NCBI RefSeq assembly: GCF_023343835.1 | Contig: NC_064434.1 | Location: 14,613,505-14,677,504 of the forward strand | Direction: 5' to 3' | Origin: Lagopus muta | Lineage: Eukaryota; Chordata; Aves; Galliformes; Phasianidae | DNA: 64,000 bases | Shown: positions 1 to 11,340 of the stretch, piece after piece | How the letters are laid out: the number at the start of each line of letters is the position of its first letter | Numbering within the stretch: the first letter of the stretch is position 1 | Notes under the pieces: generated by a model | Database searches by the model: none | What the model saw: only the letters and a program-made list of their open reading frames with translations | Told to the model about the DNA's origin: nothing | Made by a program: the position numbers and the translations under genes

Positions 1-960
1 CCTCAAGGATCATGAATCTCCAATCCCTCTGCCACATGCAGGGCCACCAACGTCCACATTTAATACTAGACCATACAAATAAAGCAACCTCTCCCATGAT
101 TTGAGGAACATACCAAGGCTGGCAGGCACGCTCACGACTCTTCAGAGGCACTAACCACAACATCAGGCAGCAGAACCAAGGCAGCCTTCTGGCGTCCTTG
201 CCTGCTCAGCAAAGAGCAGACAGGCATCTCCACGCGCTGAGCCAGGCCGCTGTGCACAAGCAGGTCACCCTCTGCATGCAACTGCCTGCTGCTCTCCACT
301 CACTTGAACTCTGGGGTGAATAAAACCACCCCATCTTACATGTCTAATATGTAGGGAAGAAATGAAGCATGTTCCAGGCCAATCAGGTTATCCGTGAGAA
401 TATAGTAGGGTAAATGCCTCTGAGAAGACCCTGAATGCTACAGAAGATGACCATGGTTGTCTGAGGACTAATAGATTATGGCAGCAGAAGCTCACCAAAA
501 GTTAGAGGGACACAGGCAATAAGCTCTTTGGAATGACAACCCCACACACAACAGAAATCTGTTATCTGTAGCTTCAATTGATGCCACAGCAGAACATAAC
601 AGCCCCAGCAAAAGCCAGCTGTCAGTCCCACCAGAACAGGCATCACAAAGCAAAAAGAAATGCGTATTTGTACTCAAGACAGACAGCTCTGAAGTCTCAT
701 TCTCCACTATTACGAACGATACATTGTCTCCTCCAGAACCCAGAGTCAACCAAAAGGCAAAGCCCTACTACTGAGGCTTTTGACCCCCCCACTGCAAGAT
801 CTAGACAAACTTACTTTGTTAAAGAGAAATCAATTTTCAGGAAAAACTTAATTTTTTTTTTAAATTAAATTTGTAAAACATACAGATTCAATTCCCCATT
901 CATGGCTTCTACAAAAATCCTTTGCACAGGCAGTGTCAGAGCCCACCCCTGCCAACCCAC
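1..960 (-). other. GRHL1 intron 2 (partial)
   Basis: Non-coding sequence 3' of exon 2 on the coding strand. No exon, repeat or RNA gene was recognised. Confidence 0.7.
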
Positions 961-1147
961 CTTGTAGTAATCATACAGCAGTCCGAGGGCGGCTGCGCTG
1001 TCCTCATCGCCATTGATGCTCATCATAGCTTTGGTGGCTGCTGTAAGGGGGTTTTCAAGAAAGGATTTCCAGGCCTCATCTTCACTGGTGTAAGGACGTC
1101 TCTGGGAGTAGAGAGAGTCATTCTGAAGAACCAACACGGGTCTTTTA
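961..1147 (-). CDS. GRHL1: GRHL1 coding exon 2
   Basis: 187 bases: one base completing the split codon and 62 codons, from KRPVLVLQN to GLLYDYYK. The acceptor is TTCAAG preceded by a long pyrimidine tract; the donor is GTGGGT. The segment [20 protein letters not shown] is near-invariant in GRHL1 and GRHL2 as I recall them. Translation beyond either splice site loses all similarity. Confidence 0.95.
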
Positions 1148-4065
1148 CTTGAATCATGAAAAAGAAAAAGAAAAAACCCACACCTGTTAGAACACATGAA
1201 AAACATTCTTCAAGTTCTTCAGTGTTACCTGCCCCAGTTTCACAGGGTTCAGGTTCTGATTCAGTGCACGGCAAGGATTAGTCAACACAAAAAGCCCAGA
1301 AACCTAATTCTGATCTCACTCACGCTCTGCATACATCGGGATTACTTGGACCAAACTCAGCTGGGTTACACCAGCCTGCACACAATCACAGCACTGCCTC
1401 AGAGCACCACTGACCCGCCAACACTCTGAATCCAACCCACAAGCCATACGTGCTCACTGACCTGCCACCTACCAAACCTCCAGCACACCTACATAACGCT
1501 AGCGAGCCATGACCTGCTCTAGCTCCCATGTGGGACTAGGAAGTGCAAATTAACCTAACATCTTTCTCCCAGAGCTTTGCGAAGGCAGCAGCCAGCAGCT
1601 GCCAGCGAGCTACAGACTGCATGGGGAAACCAAGTCAGTGCAGCACTCACTGCTTCTGGCAAGTGAAGATCTACTGCCTGCTTATCACTGAAGCATCTGT
1701 GACCCTAGTTTTAAACAGCATCAACTGGGGGGAAAAAAAAAAAAAAAACAAAAACAAACCAACACACTACAGACCTGCTGATGTAGCACATTGAGAACCT
1801 GGACCTACTCTGTTTTGTGATTGCTGCCAAGAAGTGAAAATGGGACCTATGCAGAGCATGCTGCCCCACCAGCTCAGGCCACAGCACATGCTCTGGTTTT
1901 GTTGGTGGGACAAGTGCTCCAGCTTTAAGGTCAGCCCAAGAAAAAGGTCAGAGCTGGCTTTTAATCAAGCTCAGTTTTCTTCCTAGTGCAAGCACAACAT
2001 CCATTTCCTAGATTGGGTCGAACAGGGGACATTTTTTCATCTTCTAAAATAATTAAAAACTTGAATGTTTAATGGATTGGTAATAGTTACTGTTTAAAAA
2101 AAGCAAACAAAAAAGAAAAGGCCACCACCACCAAAGCCACCCCACCCTCACCACCACCGTACCCCTTCCCCAGAACAGGATTCTTTTTATCTGCTCTTTA
2201 CTGGGATGCATTCAGAGACCAAAATATAATACAAATACAAAAAGTTGTGAAACACAAAGTTGTGAAATACTCTAATCACTATAATCAGCTTAACAGGATC
2301 CTGCATTTATCACCACCTTCCACCAAAAAGATTGCCAAGCACTTTGTAAATGATGCGTCCCATTGGTTACACAAGTGGTCTCACCAGCCTCAATGGGACA
2401 CCCGGCTGGGCTTCAGCAGCTGGAGCGAGGGGAAGTTGCCAGGGTTTATATGAGCACTTTGTACCTATAAAGCAGCATCAGAGCAGGGGAAAAAGCAAAC
2501 AGAGAAGCCAATCTCTCCCAACACTTCTCGAGGTGTTTGTGCGGCTTTACCCTGACACCCTCCCACTGAAACACAGATTCTGCCAGTACCTGGGACATCC
2601 ACATTCTACCACAGACTGGACAACAGAAGACAAGGTGAGCTTTCTTTAGGAATACAGCACAAGTTCCTGTTCTTACACTTCACAATGAAAGAAAACTCAA
2701 ACACCTGTAGCAAATGGGGAAGTCCTCAAGCAAAGTCGCTTGCAAAGAAAAGCTGACAGCAGCAGCGCGCACACAGGGCCACGTCTGAGGGCCACGGCAT
2801 CACTGGGAATCAGAGGGAACCCAAGGCTCAGCGCTGCCACAGCCACGAGCTCCAGATCCCAGAACGACGCGTTTCCGTGCCAATTGCCACACACTCGTTG
2901 CCCTGAAGGCAACCGACCCCTTCAAAGAGGGGGAAAGAACAGAGCTTGGCAGTGCCACAACAGAACCACAGTTCTTTTAGGTAAACGCGAACGTATCAAC
3001 GAGAATAAAGCAGCTCGTCCTTCTCACGGCGCTGGTTTGGACACGGCAGCACGCGCAGCTGCTCCCGAGCCGCAGGTGTCCCCGGCACGGCACGGTAAGT
3101 CGCTCAGGGCTGCCCGGACGTCGTTCCGTCCTCATCTGCGGAGCGGCACCGCAAATAGAAGAGGTGCCACGGCGCCCAGGCGAAGGGCTGTAGAGCCGGC
3201 GTTCCACAGAGAGGCGCCGAGCTCCGCAGAGAGCCCAACGCCTTCTCAAGGAGTCACAGAATCCTCGGAGTCGGAACGGACCGCTAAGGGCCATCTCGTC
3301 CAACCGGGCCACCGCGGCCAGACCGGCTCGCCCAGGGCCCGATGCAGCCCGACACAGAAACCAGAGCCCCGTTCCAGACGCCGGTGACTTCGGGGCCACC
3401 GCGTTAGCGCCGGTCACAGCGACGGACGCGCGGCTCCCTGCCGGTCGAGCTATCGCCGATAAGCTCCGAGCACACACGGATGTGGCCAACAGCAGGAACG
3501 CCGCTCTCTGCCCGACGCGACAGCAGCCCCGGCCCCCCGAGGCGCGGCCGTTACCTGCCGAAATCCACCTTGCCGGAGGGGTGCGCCTCGTAGAAATCCA
3601 TGGGGCCGCTCCAGCGCCCTCCGCCGCGCGCGGAGCCCAGGCGGGGCGAGCCGTCAGGGGCTCAGGCGGCGGCTCCCGCCCCGCCGCACCGCACCGAGCA
3701 GTGCCGGCCCGGGGCCGCCGCCCGCCTTTAAGGCGCGGTAGGGGGCGGGAGGCGGACGGCGGCGGCGCTGCCCCACGCCCGGCGGCGGTGTCGAGTTTCA
3801 AAGCGGCCCTGCCCCGCCGCTCGCCGCCGATGATAAGGGCGGAGGGAGAGGGGCGGGATGGCCGCAGGGGTCGCGCCACCGCCCCCCTCCCGCCGCGTCG
3901 CGCCGCCCCCCCGAGGCGACGGAGGGACGGCCCCTAGAACCCCCCGCGCAACAGCTCTTCCCCGGCTCCGCCACCCCCCGACCCCCGTAGGCGGCGCCGG
4001 TCGGACCGGACGCGGCTCCAGCCCTCCCCGCCCCGCGCAGCTCACTTGTCGTAGTCTTGTGTCAT
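961..4065 (-). CDS. GRHL1: GRHL1, grainyhead-like transcription factor 1 (5' coding exons only, runs off left edge)
   Basis: Grainyhead-like factors are CP2-superfamily DNA-binding proteins that control epithelial barrier and junction genes in the nucleus. Seen here: exon 4046-4065 spliced to exon 961-1147 gives the first 69 residues in one frame (20 + 187 nt). They begin [16 protein letters not shown], against [16 protein letters not shown] as I recall for human GRHL1, and continue through the family-conserved stretch [26 protein letters not shown] and the MTQ start favour GRHL1 over GRHL2 (SYLENP) and GRHL3. This is the start of the N-terminal activation region; the DNA-binding and dimerisation domains are encoded beyond position 1. 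No further GRHL1 exon is recognisable in 1-960. Confidence 0.95.
1148..3554 (-). other. GRHL1 intron 1, portion between exon 2 and exon 1b
   Basis: Contains an A16 run at 1733-1748 and a CCACC-rich low-complexity stretch at about 2121-2170. G+C rises from about 2700 toward the CpG island. An eroded CR1 end sits at 3251-3350. Confidence 0.7.
3251..3350 (-). mobile_element. CR1 LINE 3'-end fragment inside the CpG island
   Basis: Begins with the CR1 terminal pattern GTCACAGAATC (reverse complement of the CR1 3' ATTCTGTG repeat) and continues through CCATCTCGTCCAACCGG, a GC-rich version of the usual ATCATCTAGTCCAACC. Strongly substituted toward G and C compared with other CR1 copies in the window. 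Confidence 0.7.
3555..3601 (-). CDS. GRHL1: Candidate alternative first coding exon of GRHL1 (exon 1b)
   Basis: An ATG at 3601-3599 opens 15 codons ([15 protein letters not shown]) plus two bases, followed by a donor GTAACG. The exon ends in the same phase as exon 1, so splicing to the acceptor at 1148/1147 gives AG|T (Ser) and then KRPVLVLQN in frame, with a predicted 78 residues to the end of exon 2. It lies in the same CpG island, 444 bases downstream of the exon 1 donor. A TTAAA-containing, TATA-like stretch lies at 3724-3734. I infer an alternative promoter and N-terminus. I do not recall this peptide from GRHL1 of other species, and no transcript evidence is available here. Confidence 0.55.
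4046..4065 (-). CDS. GRHL1: GRHL1 coding exon 1 (MTQDYD...)
   Basis: Twenty coding bases: ATG at 4065-4063, six codons (MTQDYD) and two bases of a seventh, followed by donor GTGAGC. The split codon AA|T completes as Asn at exon 2, restoring the family N-terminus MTQ[E/D]YDNKRP. The start has a purine (G) at -3. The exon lies inside a CpG island, 170-215 bases downstream of two inverted CCAAT boxes. Confidence 0.93.
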
Positions 4066-4479
4066 GTCTGGCGGAGGCAGCGGGCGTCGGAACTGGCCCG
4101 GCGGGTCGGGAGGACGCGGGGGCGAACGGAGAGAGCAGCGCGCAGCCCGCCGCACCGACGGGTTCTGGCGGCTTTTCTCGCCCGCTCAGGTGGCTCCCGC
4201 AGCCGCAGGTGGACGGCCGCCGAGGGACGCCTCCCATTGGCTGCCGGCGGCGAAGGGGCGGGGCCGCCGCGCCCCATTGGGCGGTCGGGCAGGAGAGGGC
4301 GGGGCCCGCGGCCGCGCGGGGTCGCGGCGCTGAAGCGGCTGTCGGAGCGGAGAGGGACGGGGCTGCGGGTAACGCTTCGCCCCGCGCGGGCGGGAGCTCC
4401 GGGTCCGGCCGGGTCAGCTGCTGCGCCGAGGCAAAAAACGGCCGCCCGCTGTTCGCTGCACCTGCTATGGGGCACGGAG

Positions 4480-7400
4480 CGTGGAGGGGCGACGCCACGC
4501 GCAGCAATCGGAAGAATGTGGGTCTCTCCCTGGGAAATACGGGTGGGAGGCTGCCGTTCAGGTAATGAGTTGAATCGAACCCCGAGCAGCAGCAGTGCCG
4601 TCTGTCACATGCCCGGATGCTGCAGACAAAAGCGGGCACAGTAACGGAGCTCTCCTGGGTCAGCAGCTCTTCCCGCTCGGTACAGGGCACACAAAGCAAC
4701 AGCAGGGCTTTCAGGCCAGCCCAGGCACACGCAGAAAAGAGGGAACAAACTTTCACCCAGGGGCTAATTGTGGACCTTGGGTAACATCGTTGGACCAGAT
4801 TACAGCTGGCGTCCAAGAAGCAGAACGCTTTGCTTGGATCTGCACACGTCGCCATCGGCAGGCAAAAGGCAGATCGGTGGAGGGCCGTGCTCTGAACTGA
4901 AATGAACTCAGCTTGGTGGCTCTCTGTGGCAGAACTGTTGGAAAGCACTGCCACCTTCCTCTGGTGCCATTTGTTCCTTACACTCTCCACTTCTGTTCTT
5001 GGAGCTCTGGGATGTGTACACACCATCATCTGGCACGCGTGCACACTTTTCATGAACAACCAAATACAGCACGCAGCTCCCAGCGGGCCAGGTTCTGCAC
5101 GTGTTGAAGCTCAGTCACCTCTTTACATCACACCCGAATTGCTGAAATCTCAGTAGCATACCACACTTGGCACTTGTGCTTTGCTAAAATACACCGAGGT
5201 TCTATTCCAGATAAGTCAAAGCTGTTGCCTCTGTGAAAGGACTGCTCTTCCTAACTGCCTGATTCACTGATGAAAACTTCAGCTGTCGATGCAGCAATCA
5301 CTTCCACATTCAGGAGACAATGATACAAACATGGATTGTGACACCACTGACTAATCTGCCGGTCACAATCTAGACTGTAACACCACAGGTAGGTGTATTT
5401 CTGTGATGTCATTCACCTGATTGCATCATCAGTGGATAAAATCAGGCAAGCACCACAAAGGGATTTAGGAGAGCTTGGGCACAAAGCCATGCCGGCGTGA
5501 TGCAGCAGCACACTGGCAGGACTTTCCTTGCCGTGTGCTGGTTGGTGTTCACTTCAACTTCTTCCCTTATTCAGGCCTTTCAATGTCACTCAACGTCACT
5601 GCTCTCCTCCACTCTTATCCCTTTCCTTTACAACTCTTCCTCAGTCCTGCCTTTGTTGTTCTCCTTCCCTCCTTCACACTTCCACTTCCTTTTAAGTGAA
5701 TCCCACTCAGAGCACATAAAGAACCCATCAGGAGCCACGTACTGTTTGCCACCCCCTGGTCAAGCACCATCTCAGCGCGCTGATTTCTTTTCCGATTCTG
5801 TCTTTGACATCATCATCTAGAGAAACTAGGAATTATTCTGCATGAGGATTAGCTACTGTTCTGACTTACCCAACAAGGTTTTAAAATTTCACACAAGATA
5901 ATTACCATCTACGTGCACCAGCCGTTCACACCTGTGTAACAAACAAGTTGCATCAAATTTGTAACAGTATTTTTGAAACAAGTGGTCAAAACAAGATCTT
6001 TTTCTATTTAATTTGAACCGCTAAGATGTTAGGGCCAAGCTGCAGAACTGGCTGTAATAAGTATTGAATTTTCTGTACTTCATTACACAGTACATCTGCA
6101 TTAGGCCAGGTGGTTTCCGACCATAGAGACAGAAAAGTAAGCCTCAAGTGATCACACTGACTCCTGCAGCATTAACCTGAAGGCACCAAAGGGCTGAAAA
6201 AAGGAGAAAAGCCCAGGCAGAAGTTCAGGAGCTCAATAGGAAGTGAGGTAAAAGCAGACACAATGGGAAGAAAGAAGCAGACAAGTGACAGTGGCAAGGG
6301 ATGCTGGAATGCCTTCTAGGGAAAAAGTGGAGAAAAACTGTAAAGAAATTAATGAAGACCAATTGTGTGCAATAAAAAAGAAAGTGAATCAGACTGCGTT
6401 TCAGTTACATCTTGCAAGCACTCTTTAAAAATCAGATTTCCCCTTTTCATTCTGTATTTAGCCCTAAAGATAACGTAGAAACTGTTCAGAGACCGCAGAC
6501 TGTTCAGGAGATGTTACTCCTGTTACTCCTGTTACTCCTTTGACAATGACAAAAATCAATCAATTTTACCACAGCCTACATATAAAAAGAAGTGAACCCA
6601 AAGTCTAGAACTTTGTATCAACAACACCTTTACCATGATAACCAGCCTCACTGAACATTTTTCATCTCTAACAGCATTTCCTTTGGATTAGGCTTCCTTG
6701 TACGTGGGGTGACAGTGCTGTAGCTACAGAACAGCGCGTGCAGTTCTTTCCCTGCATGCTGTTCTCTGCCTAATCTGCTTTGCTCCACAGCACAGAAAGC
6801 ACTCAGCTGCACAGGCAGGAGTTACAAACACCACAGAGATCACAGAGATGAGCCACCCTTCAGTAAACAAAGTGTTTTGTTGCAGTCTTGTATTGAAATG
6901 GCACACCTCACTGAGCTGATGAGATGCAGAGTCCTGCTGAGAACCTCAGCAACCAGCCTCTCTGCAGCCCCTACCCACAGCCCTCAGGAGCCCTGTTGGG
7001 GGCAGGCAGTGCTCAAGCACACGGCCCATGCAGATGTCCTCCAGGAAAAGGCAGCACAAAAGCATTCCCTGTTCCAGTTTTTTGGTCACAACATAGACAC
7101 AGAGGCTGATGTTCTCACTAGGCGATGGCAGCATCTGCCACTGATGAGCAAAGCCACCACTAGGACAGCAAGGAGGTCTCTGAGCAGATAAGGAATGCTT
7201 TCCCAGTACAGAGCAGCAACGTGAGATTATCAGGAGAACTGGCTTGTATTTTCTTTCCAAAGCACCCGAGGTACTGCTGGAGGCAGGCTGCAGCTGCCGG
7301 GCAGCAGGGAGGAGCACTCTGGCTCTCAAAGTACTGCCAGTAGCAGTTGTACAAGCACAGCTGTAACCTCTTGTGAGGACATGAGCACTCATCATCCCGT

Positions 7401-10400
7401 GTTCTGCCAAACCTTACTCAGTCTCTTGTTTAGCACATGCAGTGCTGAGGAAAGCTCTTTCATTTATGCCTGCTCCCACACCTTGGCATCCCCTTCATGC
7501 CTTCCCGCACACAACCAGGCCAGGAGCAAAGCAGCTTCGCAGCAATGAGACCAGTAACCCTGGAGGAGATGGTGAAAGTAAGCATTCTGCTCTTAGTGCG
7601 AAGACAGAGCACTGAGACGTGCTGCTTTGGCCAATCTACATAATATACTGGGAAGCCCATTTCCTTTTGGACCAAAATGTGAAATTCCTCGAACAAAGTT
7701 ATTCTGACTCTCCCATACCTCTGGTGCAGCACACAACATCTCAGCCCGAATAGGAAAGGGATGGATTAGTCATGAAGCAGACATCTATCCAGGACTTCAC
7801 ATTTGGTAAGTCTTTACCTTTCCCAAAAGGCCTGTGGGTCCAGGACCTCTACAAAAGCATCCTTTTGACTACATCCCATAGTCTAAAATAACATTTCAGC
7901 AGGAGTCTTATTTATCCAGCCAGGAAGAAAACTCTGCATTAAGCATTCAGGGGAAGGAACACTAAGCTTCCCAGGAAGTTACAAGCAAGTGAGTTACTCA
8001 TTGTGTTGCCTGCAACACTGCGTGAAGCTCTGCCAAATCTTCCAAACACAGCTGTTTCAAGGGACGTGCTACAAATAGGTTAGGAAAGATGTAATTACAG
8101 CAGAGCCCGTATAACACATTATTGACAATAAATTAGACTAGTGCTGCCTACAGGCACGGGACTTTGCTGATGCTCACTCTCTTGTTAAATCAAGTTCAGG
8201 GCCCTCAGCAAAAGAGGAGAAAGCCAAACATCTCTGCTTCATGTCTGGAAAATGGTACAACTTGAGAAAGAAAAAAGTACATGACAGATTAAGTTGGTCT
8301 AAGAATGCAAACACAGAGAGGCAGTGAAAAAGTAGTCAGGAAAAATTCCAATACTATTGGCACTAACTTCCAAAGAAAATTACGTCTGATAGTTTTCCAC
8401 AGAATCAATAGAAAGGTTGCTTTATTTAAGAAAAGTCTGAAAGTATGGTTGCGTTTGTACTCTGAATGATAGAAAATAGCATTTAATCTAAGCTTAAAAA
8501 AAACCCCACTTAGCTTTAATCTATGTAAGAACATTTGACATCTAGCGTTAAAAAAAAAAACAAACCAAACCTCCTCACTTGGAGACCTGAAATTCCAAGG
8601 GAAGAAATACAAAAACATACATGTCAGAAAGCCCAAGGAGAACTGTCAGCAAAGAGCTACAGAAAGGAGCCGTACTTCCAGGCAGGAGGAAGAGGCGGCT
8701 GGAATGGGCTGTGGCAGCCACCCTGCCCTGCAGCCACTGCCTGCAGCTGCTCAACGCCTCCTCCCCAGGGTTACACTCAATGGACCCAAAGCAGCTGTCC
8801 CAGGAGAGCTCAGCTACACTCCGCTGAAGATAAGGCACTCCTGTGGTGCATCAGCTTCTTAAACACCATTACTCCGGCGTGAGCATCGATTGATTAAACT
8901 GGGTAGAACTAACATTCAGTATTTGAGAGGCACACCCTTTATTTTTAAATCTGACTCTTAACCTATGTGTCCAGGAGGCACATGGCTCCTGATGCTTAAT
9001 TGGAAGCTTTATTCCAGTTTATTAAAGTACAACTTTAATTTATTCTAACATCTAAGGGAGCTTTGTTACATTTGTAACGATGTAACGAGTACAGGATTTT
9101 CAATTTATGAAGCTGAGATTTTACTACTACAGTAGTTTTAAAATAAGCATGTACCTGTAATTAAGTGTGTAAGTCTTTCAAATAACGACTTCTGAATTAA
9201 ATTAATCCCTTATGTAAAATAAAGTGTCTTTTAGACAGCTAATTCCAAACTTCAACAACACTACAGTAAAGCAAATGAGATATGATCAGTGGTTGGAGCA
9301 AGCACTGTTGAAAGCATTAATGCTACTGTAGGTTTCTAACTGATAGAAATACAGAGAAGAACGAAAGATGGCTCTTCACAATATTGACAGACTTCAGCAA
9401 TTCACTCAGGTGAGGTCAAACATAACAACAAATAGCTAATTCTAAAATACAGACACCAGAACAACGTCCAATTCAGTTGGTACACACACACGACACGGCT
9501 GTGTGGTTAGACACACTGACCACACCGCTTAGGAAACACTTAACACAAGTAACAGCTCACTCTGCTCTTTCCATCACAAAATTTGCCTCTGCATTGCTAA
9601 AACAGTACTTTCCCATCTGAGCATCACAACCACATTAAGGGACCGCTGCATCTAAATCCCAAGAGCTATTTAAAATGTTAAGAAAAGTAAAAACTTTCCC
9701 CCAAACCTTAAATCAGTACACTATGTCCTACCCCTGCCTCTACGGAGTTTGTGAAGCCCCCCTGCTTGTCAGTATTACTAAATAGCTTACCTCCGGTAGC
9801 CTGCCTCCCTCCCTCCCTGCTACACATCCCTGCCTGCTCCACCTCTGCTTAAATACTGCTTTACCACTTACTTTCAGACAGGCAGGGTGGTACATCCTAT
9901 CATTCATTCGCTTGTTCCCAATTTTTAGACAGCAGCTCCACTGCTAGAGATCTGAAACCCCTTCCACCATACTCAGTCTGAACAGATTGCCTTCTCTGAT
10001 TACACCTCACCACAGCCCAAGCCTCCTTCAGGAAGGAAGCGATCACTTAAAAAGTCCACAGACAATTTTGTCCATAACCACCTAGGGACAGCTGCTGATT
10101 GTGTTACTGATCAAGTGCATTTGGCAACTTCTGTACTTCGTACTGACAGATGGAGCTACTGAATTTTATTTCATTCCACTGAAAGCAGTATTACTCATCT
10201 GTATATCTACTCAACATCTCTGTTCAACATACACATATGTTATGGTGCCTTTCATGTAGTGGTAGCACCCAACTTCATTTACTTGTTGTCTGGGACAGAA
10301 TAAAAACATGGTGCATAAATAAGATTGAGCATGAGAAACTGGGAGAATGGCTGAGGCACAACTGGCGAAGGTGCTATGATACAAAGTGATCAGAAGAAAT

Positions 10401-10690
10401 GAAGTACAACTCAAAAGAGAGCAGTGCTGTGAAAGAAGAGTGTCAGGAGGACCTGGAAGGCACCGCTGTGCAGAAAACAGGATGGAGGGTTCCAGGTATA
10501 AAAGAAGCTATAGGAGCTGTGGAGCCCGGAGTGGAACACGGACCCAAAAGGTGTACACTTCAACAAGAGGCCCAGGCTTAAGAAGAGACAAGGAGATACT
10601 CGGGATGCAAGGAAATGTTGAAAGCAGTGCCAGAATTGCCACAACAGACAGCTAAGAAACGAAAGCTGAACAGCTCACTGCACAGAAAAC
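4480..10690. other. Intergenic spacer between TAF1B 3' end and GRHL1 promoter
   Basis: About 6 kb. It holds three exact tandem copies of TGTTACTCC at 6512-6539 and a CCCT-type run at about 9805-9822. No reading frame resembles a known protein, no tRNA was recognised, and no intact mobile element was seen. Confidence 0.6.
6512..6539. repeat. Short tandem repeat, 9-bp unit x3
   Basis: Three perfect copies of TGTTACTCC plus one extra base. Confidence 0.9.
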
Positions 10691-11147
10691 ATTGTCCACC
10701 TGCTCCTTTTATTTATTAACACACTCTTTCAAAACAAAGTAAACATTACTTTCTAGAAATGAAGTTGCTGTCATACAAGTCAGTAAAAAAATAAAAAGCA
10801 TTTTAATTGCAAAGCCTTGCAATGCAATTAGATGCCAACATGCCATCCAGTACATTCAAAGCATGTACAATTATGTGAAAAAATGGTAATTTCATAGCTT
10901 CCTGTCGGCCCTGCTACAAAGTGAGGAAATAAATCTTGGTAAACAGTTTCCTGGGTAGCTCACAGCTGGAAACCAGCAACTTAAATTATGGATAACATGA
11001 CACCACAGATAACTGCAGTAGTAGATGTCAGCACTAAAACCTTAACAGAAGATTTCTATGCAGGCAAAAGGATCACTATCAGTTTGAATAGCACGGTTTG
11101 GGATCAAACCAATTCACACAGCTTTAATACTACAATATTTAGGTCTT
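10690..11147 (-). other. TAF1B: TAF1B 3' UTR with overlapping poly(A) signals
   Basis: The first canonical AATAAA on the coding strand after the stop is an overlapping pair at forward 10708-10717, followed within about 30 bases by a GT-rich stretch. A weaker ATTAAA occurs at 10802-10807. The UTR end is inferred and would be about 450 nt long. Confidence 0.55.
10708..10717 (-). terminator. Putative TAF1B polyadenylation signal (overlapping AATAAA pair)
   Basis: AATAAATAAA on the minus strand, about 430 bases after the stop codon, with a GT-rich downstream element. Confidence 0.5.
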
Positions 11148-11340
11148 TTACTTCCTTAGGCTCCTGCTGTATTTTGGCTTTTTATAGAGTTTTTTGTTAA
11201 AAAGTTTGTGTTCTATCACACACACCTCTTCATGGATGGAGGAAGGCTGTATCCTCAGAAGAAAGGAGAAAAGTCTCAGTACAAAATGGTAGCTCTTGGG
11301 AAAGTCCTCTTCTCTGTAGTGAGCCAGATGACCGCACAAT
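11148..11340 (-). CDS. TAF1B: TAF1B coding exon 15 (terminal)
   Basis: Residues 509-571 and a TAA at 11150-11148. [20 protein letters not shown] aligns with human [20 protein letters not shown], and the tail is basic ([11 protein letters not shown]), as in human. The acceptor follows a strong pyrimidine tract (TTTTCAG). Confidence 0.95.

Larger units (their letters stand above)
3050..4460 (-). promoter_or_regulatory. GRHL1: CpG island and promoter region of GRHL1
   Basis: A dense G+C and CpG stretch surrounding both candidate first exons. Upstream of the exon 1 ATG are ATTGG at 4236-4240 and 4276-4280 (CCAAT on the coding strand) and GC boxes at 4255-4264 and 4297-4305. No TATA box is evident near exon 1, as expected for a CpG-island promoter. 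The transcription start cannot be placed from sequence alone. Confidence 0.8.

Noticed and set aside
2740..5059. Long GC-rich frames around the GRHL1 promoter (215 to 443 codons, both strands)
   Set aside because: Same composition effect. They overlap each other and the two short GRHL1 first exons, and none resembles a protein family.
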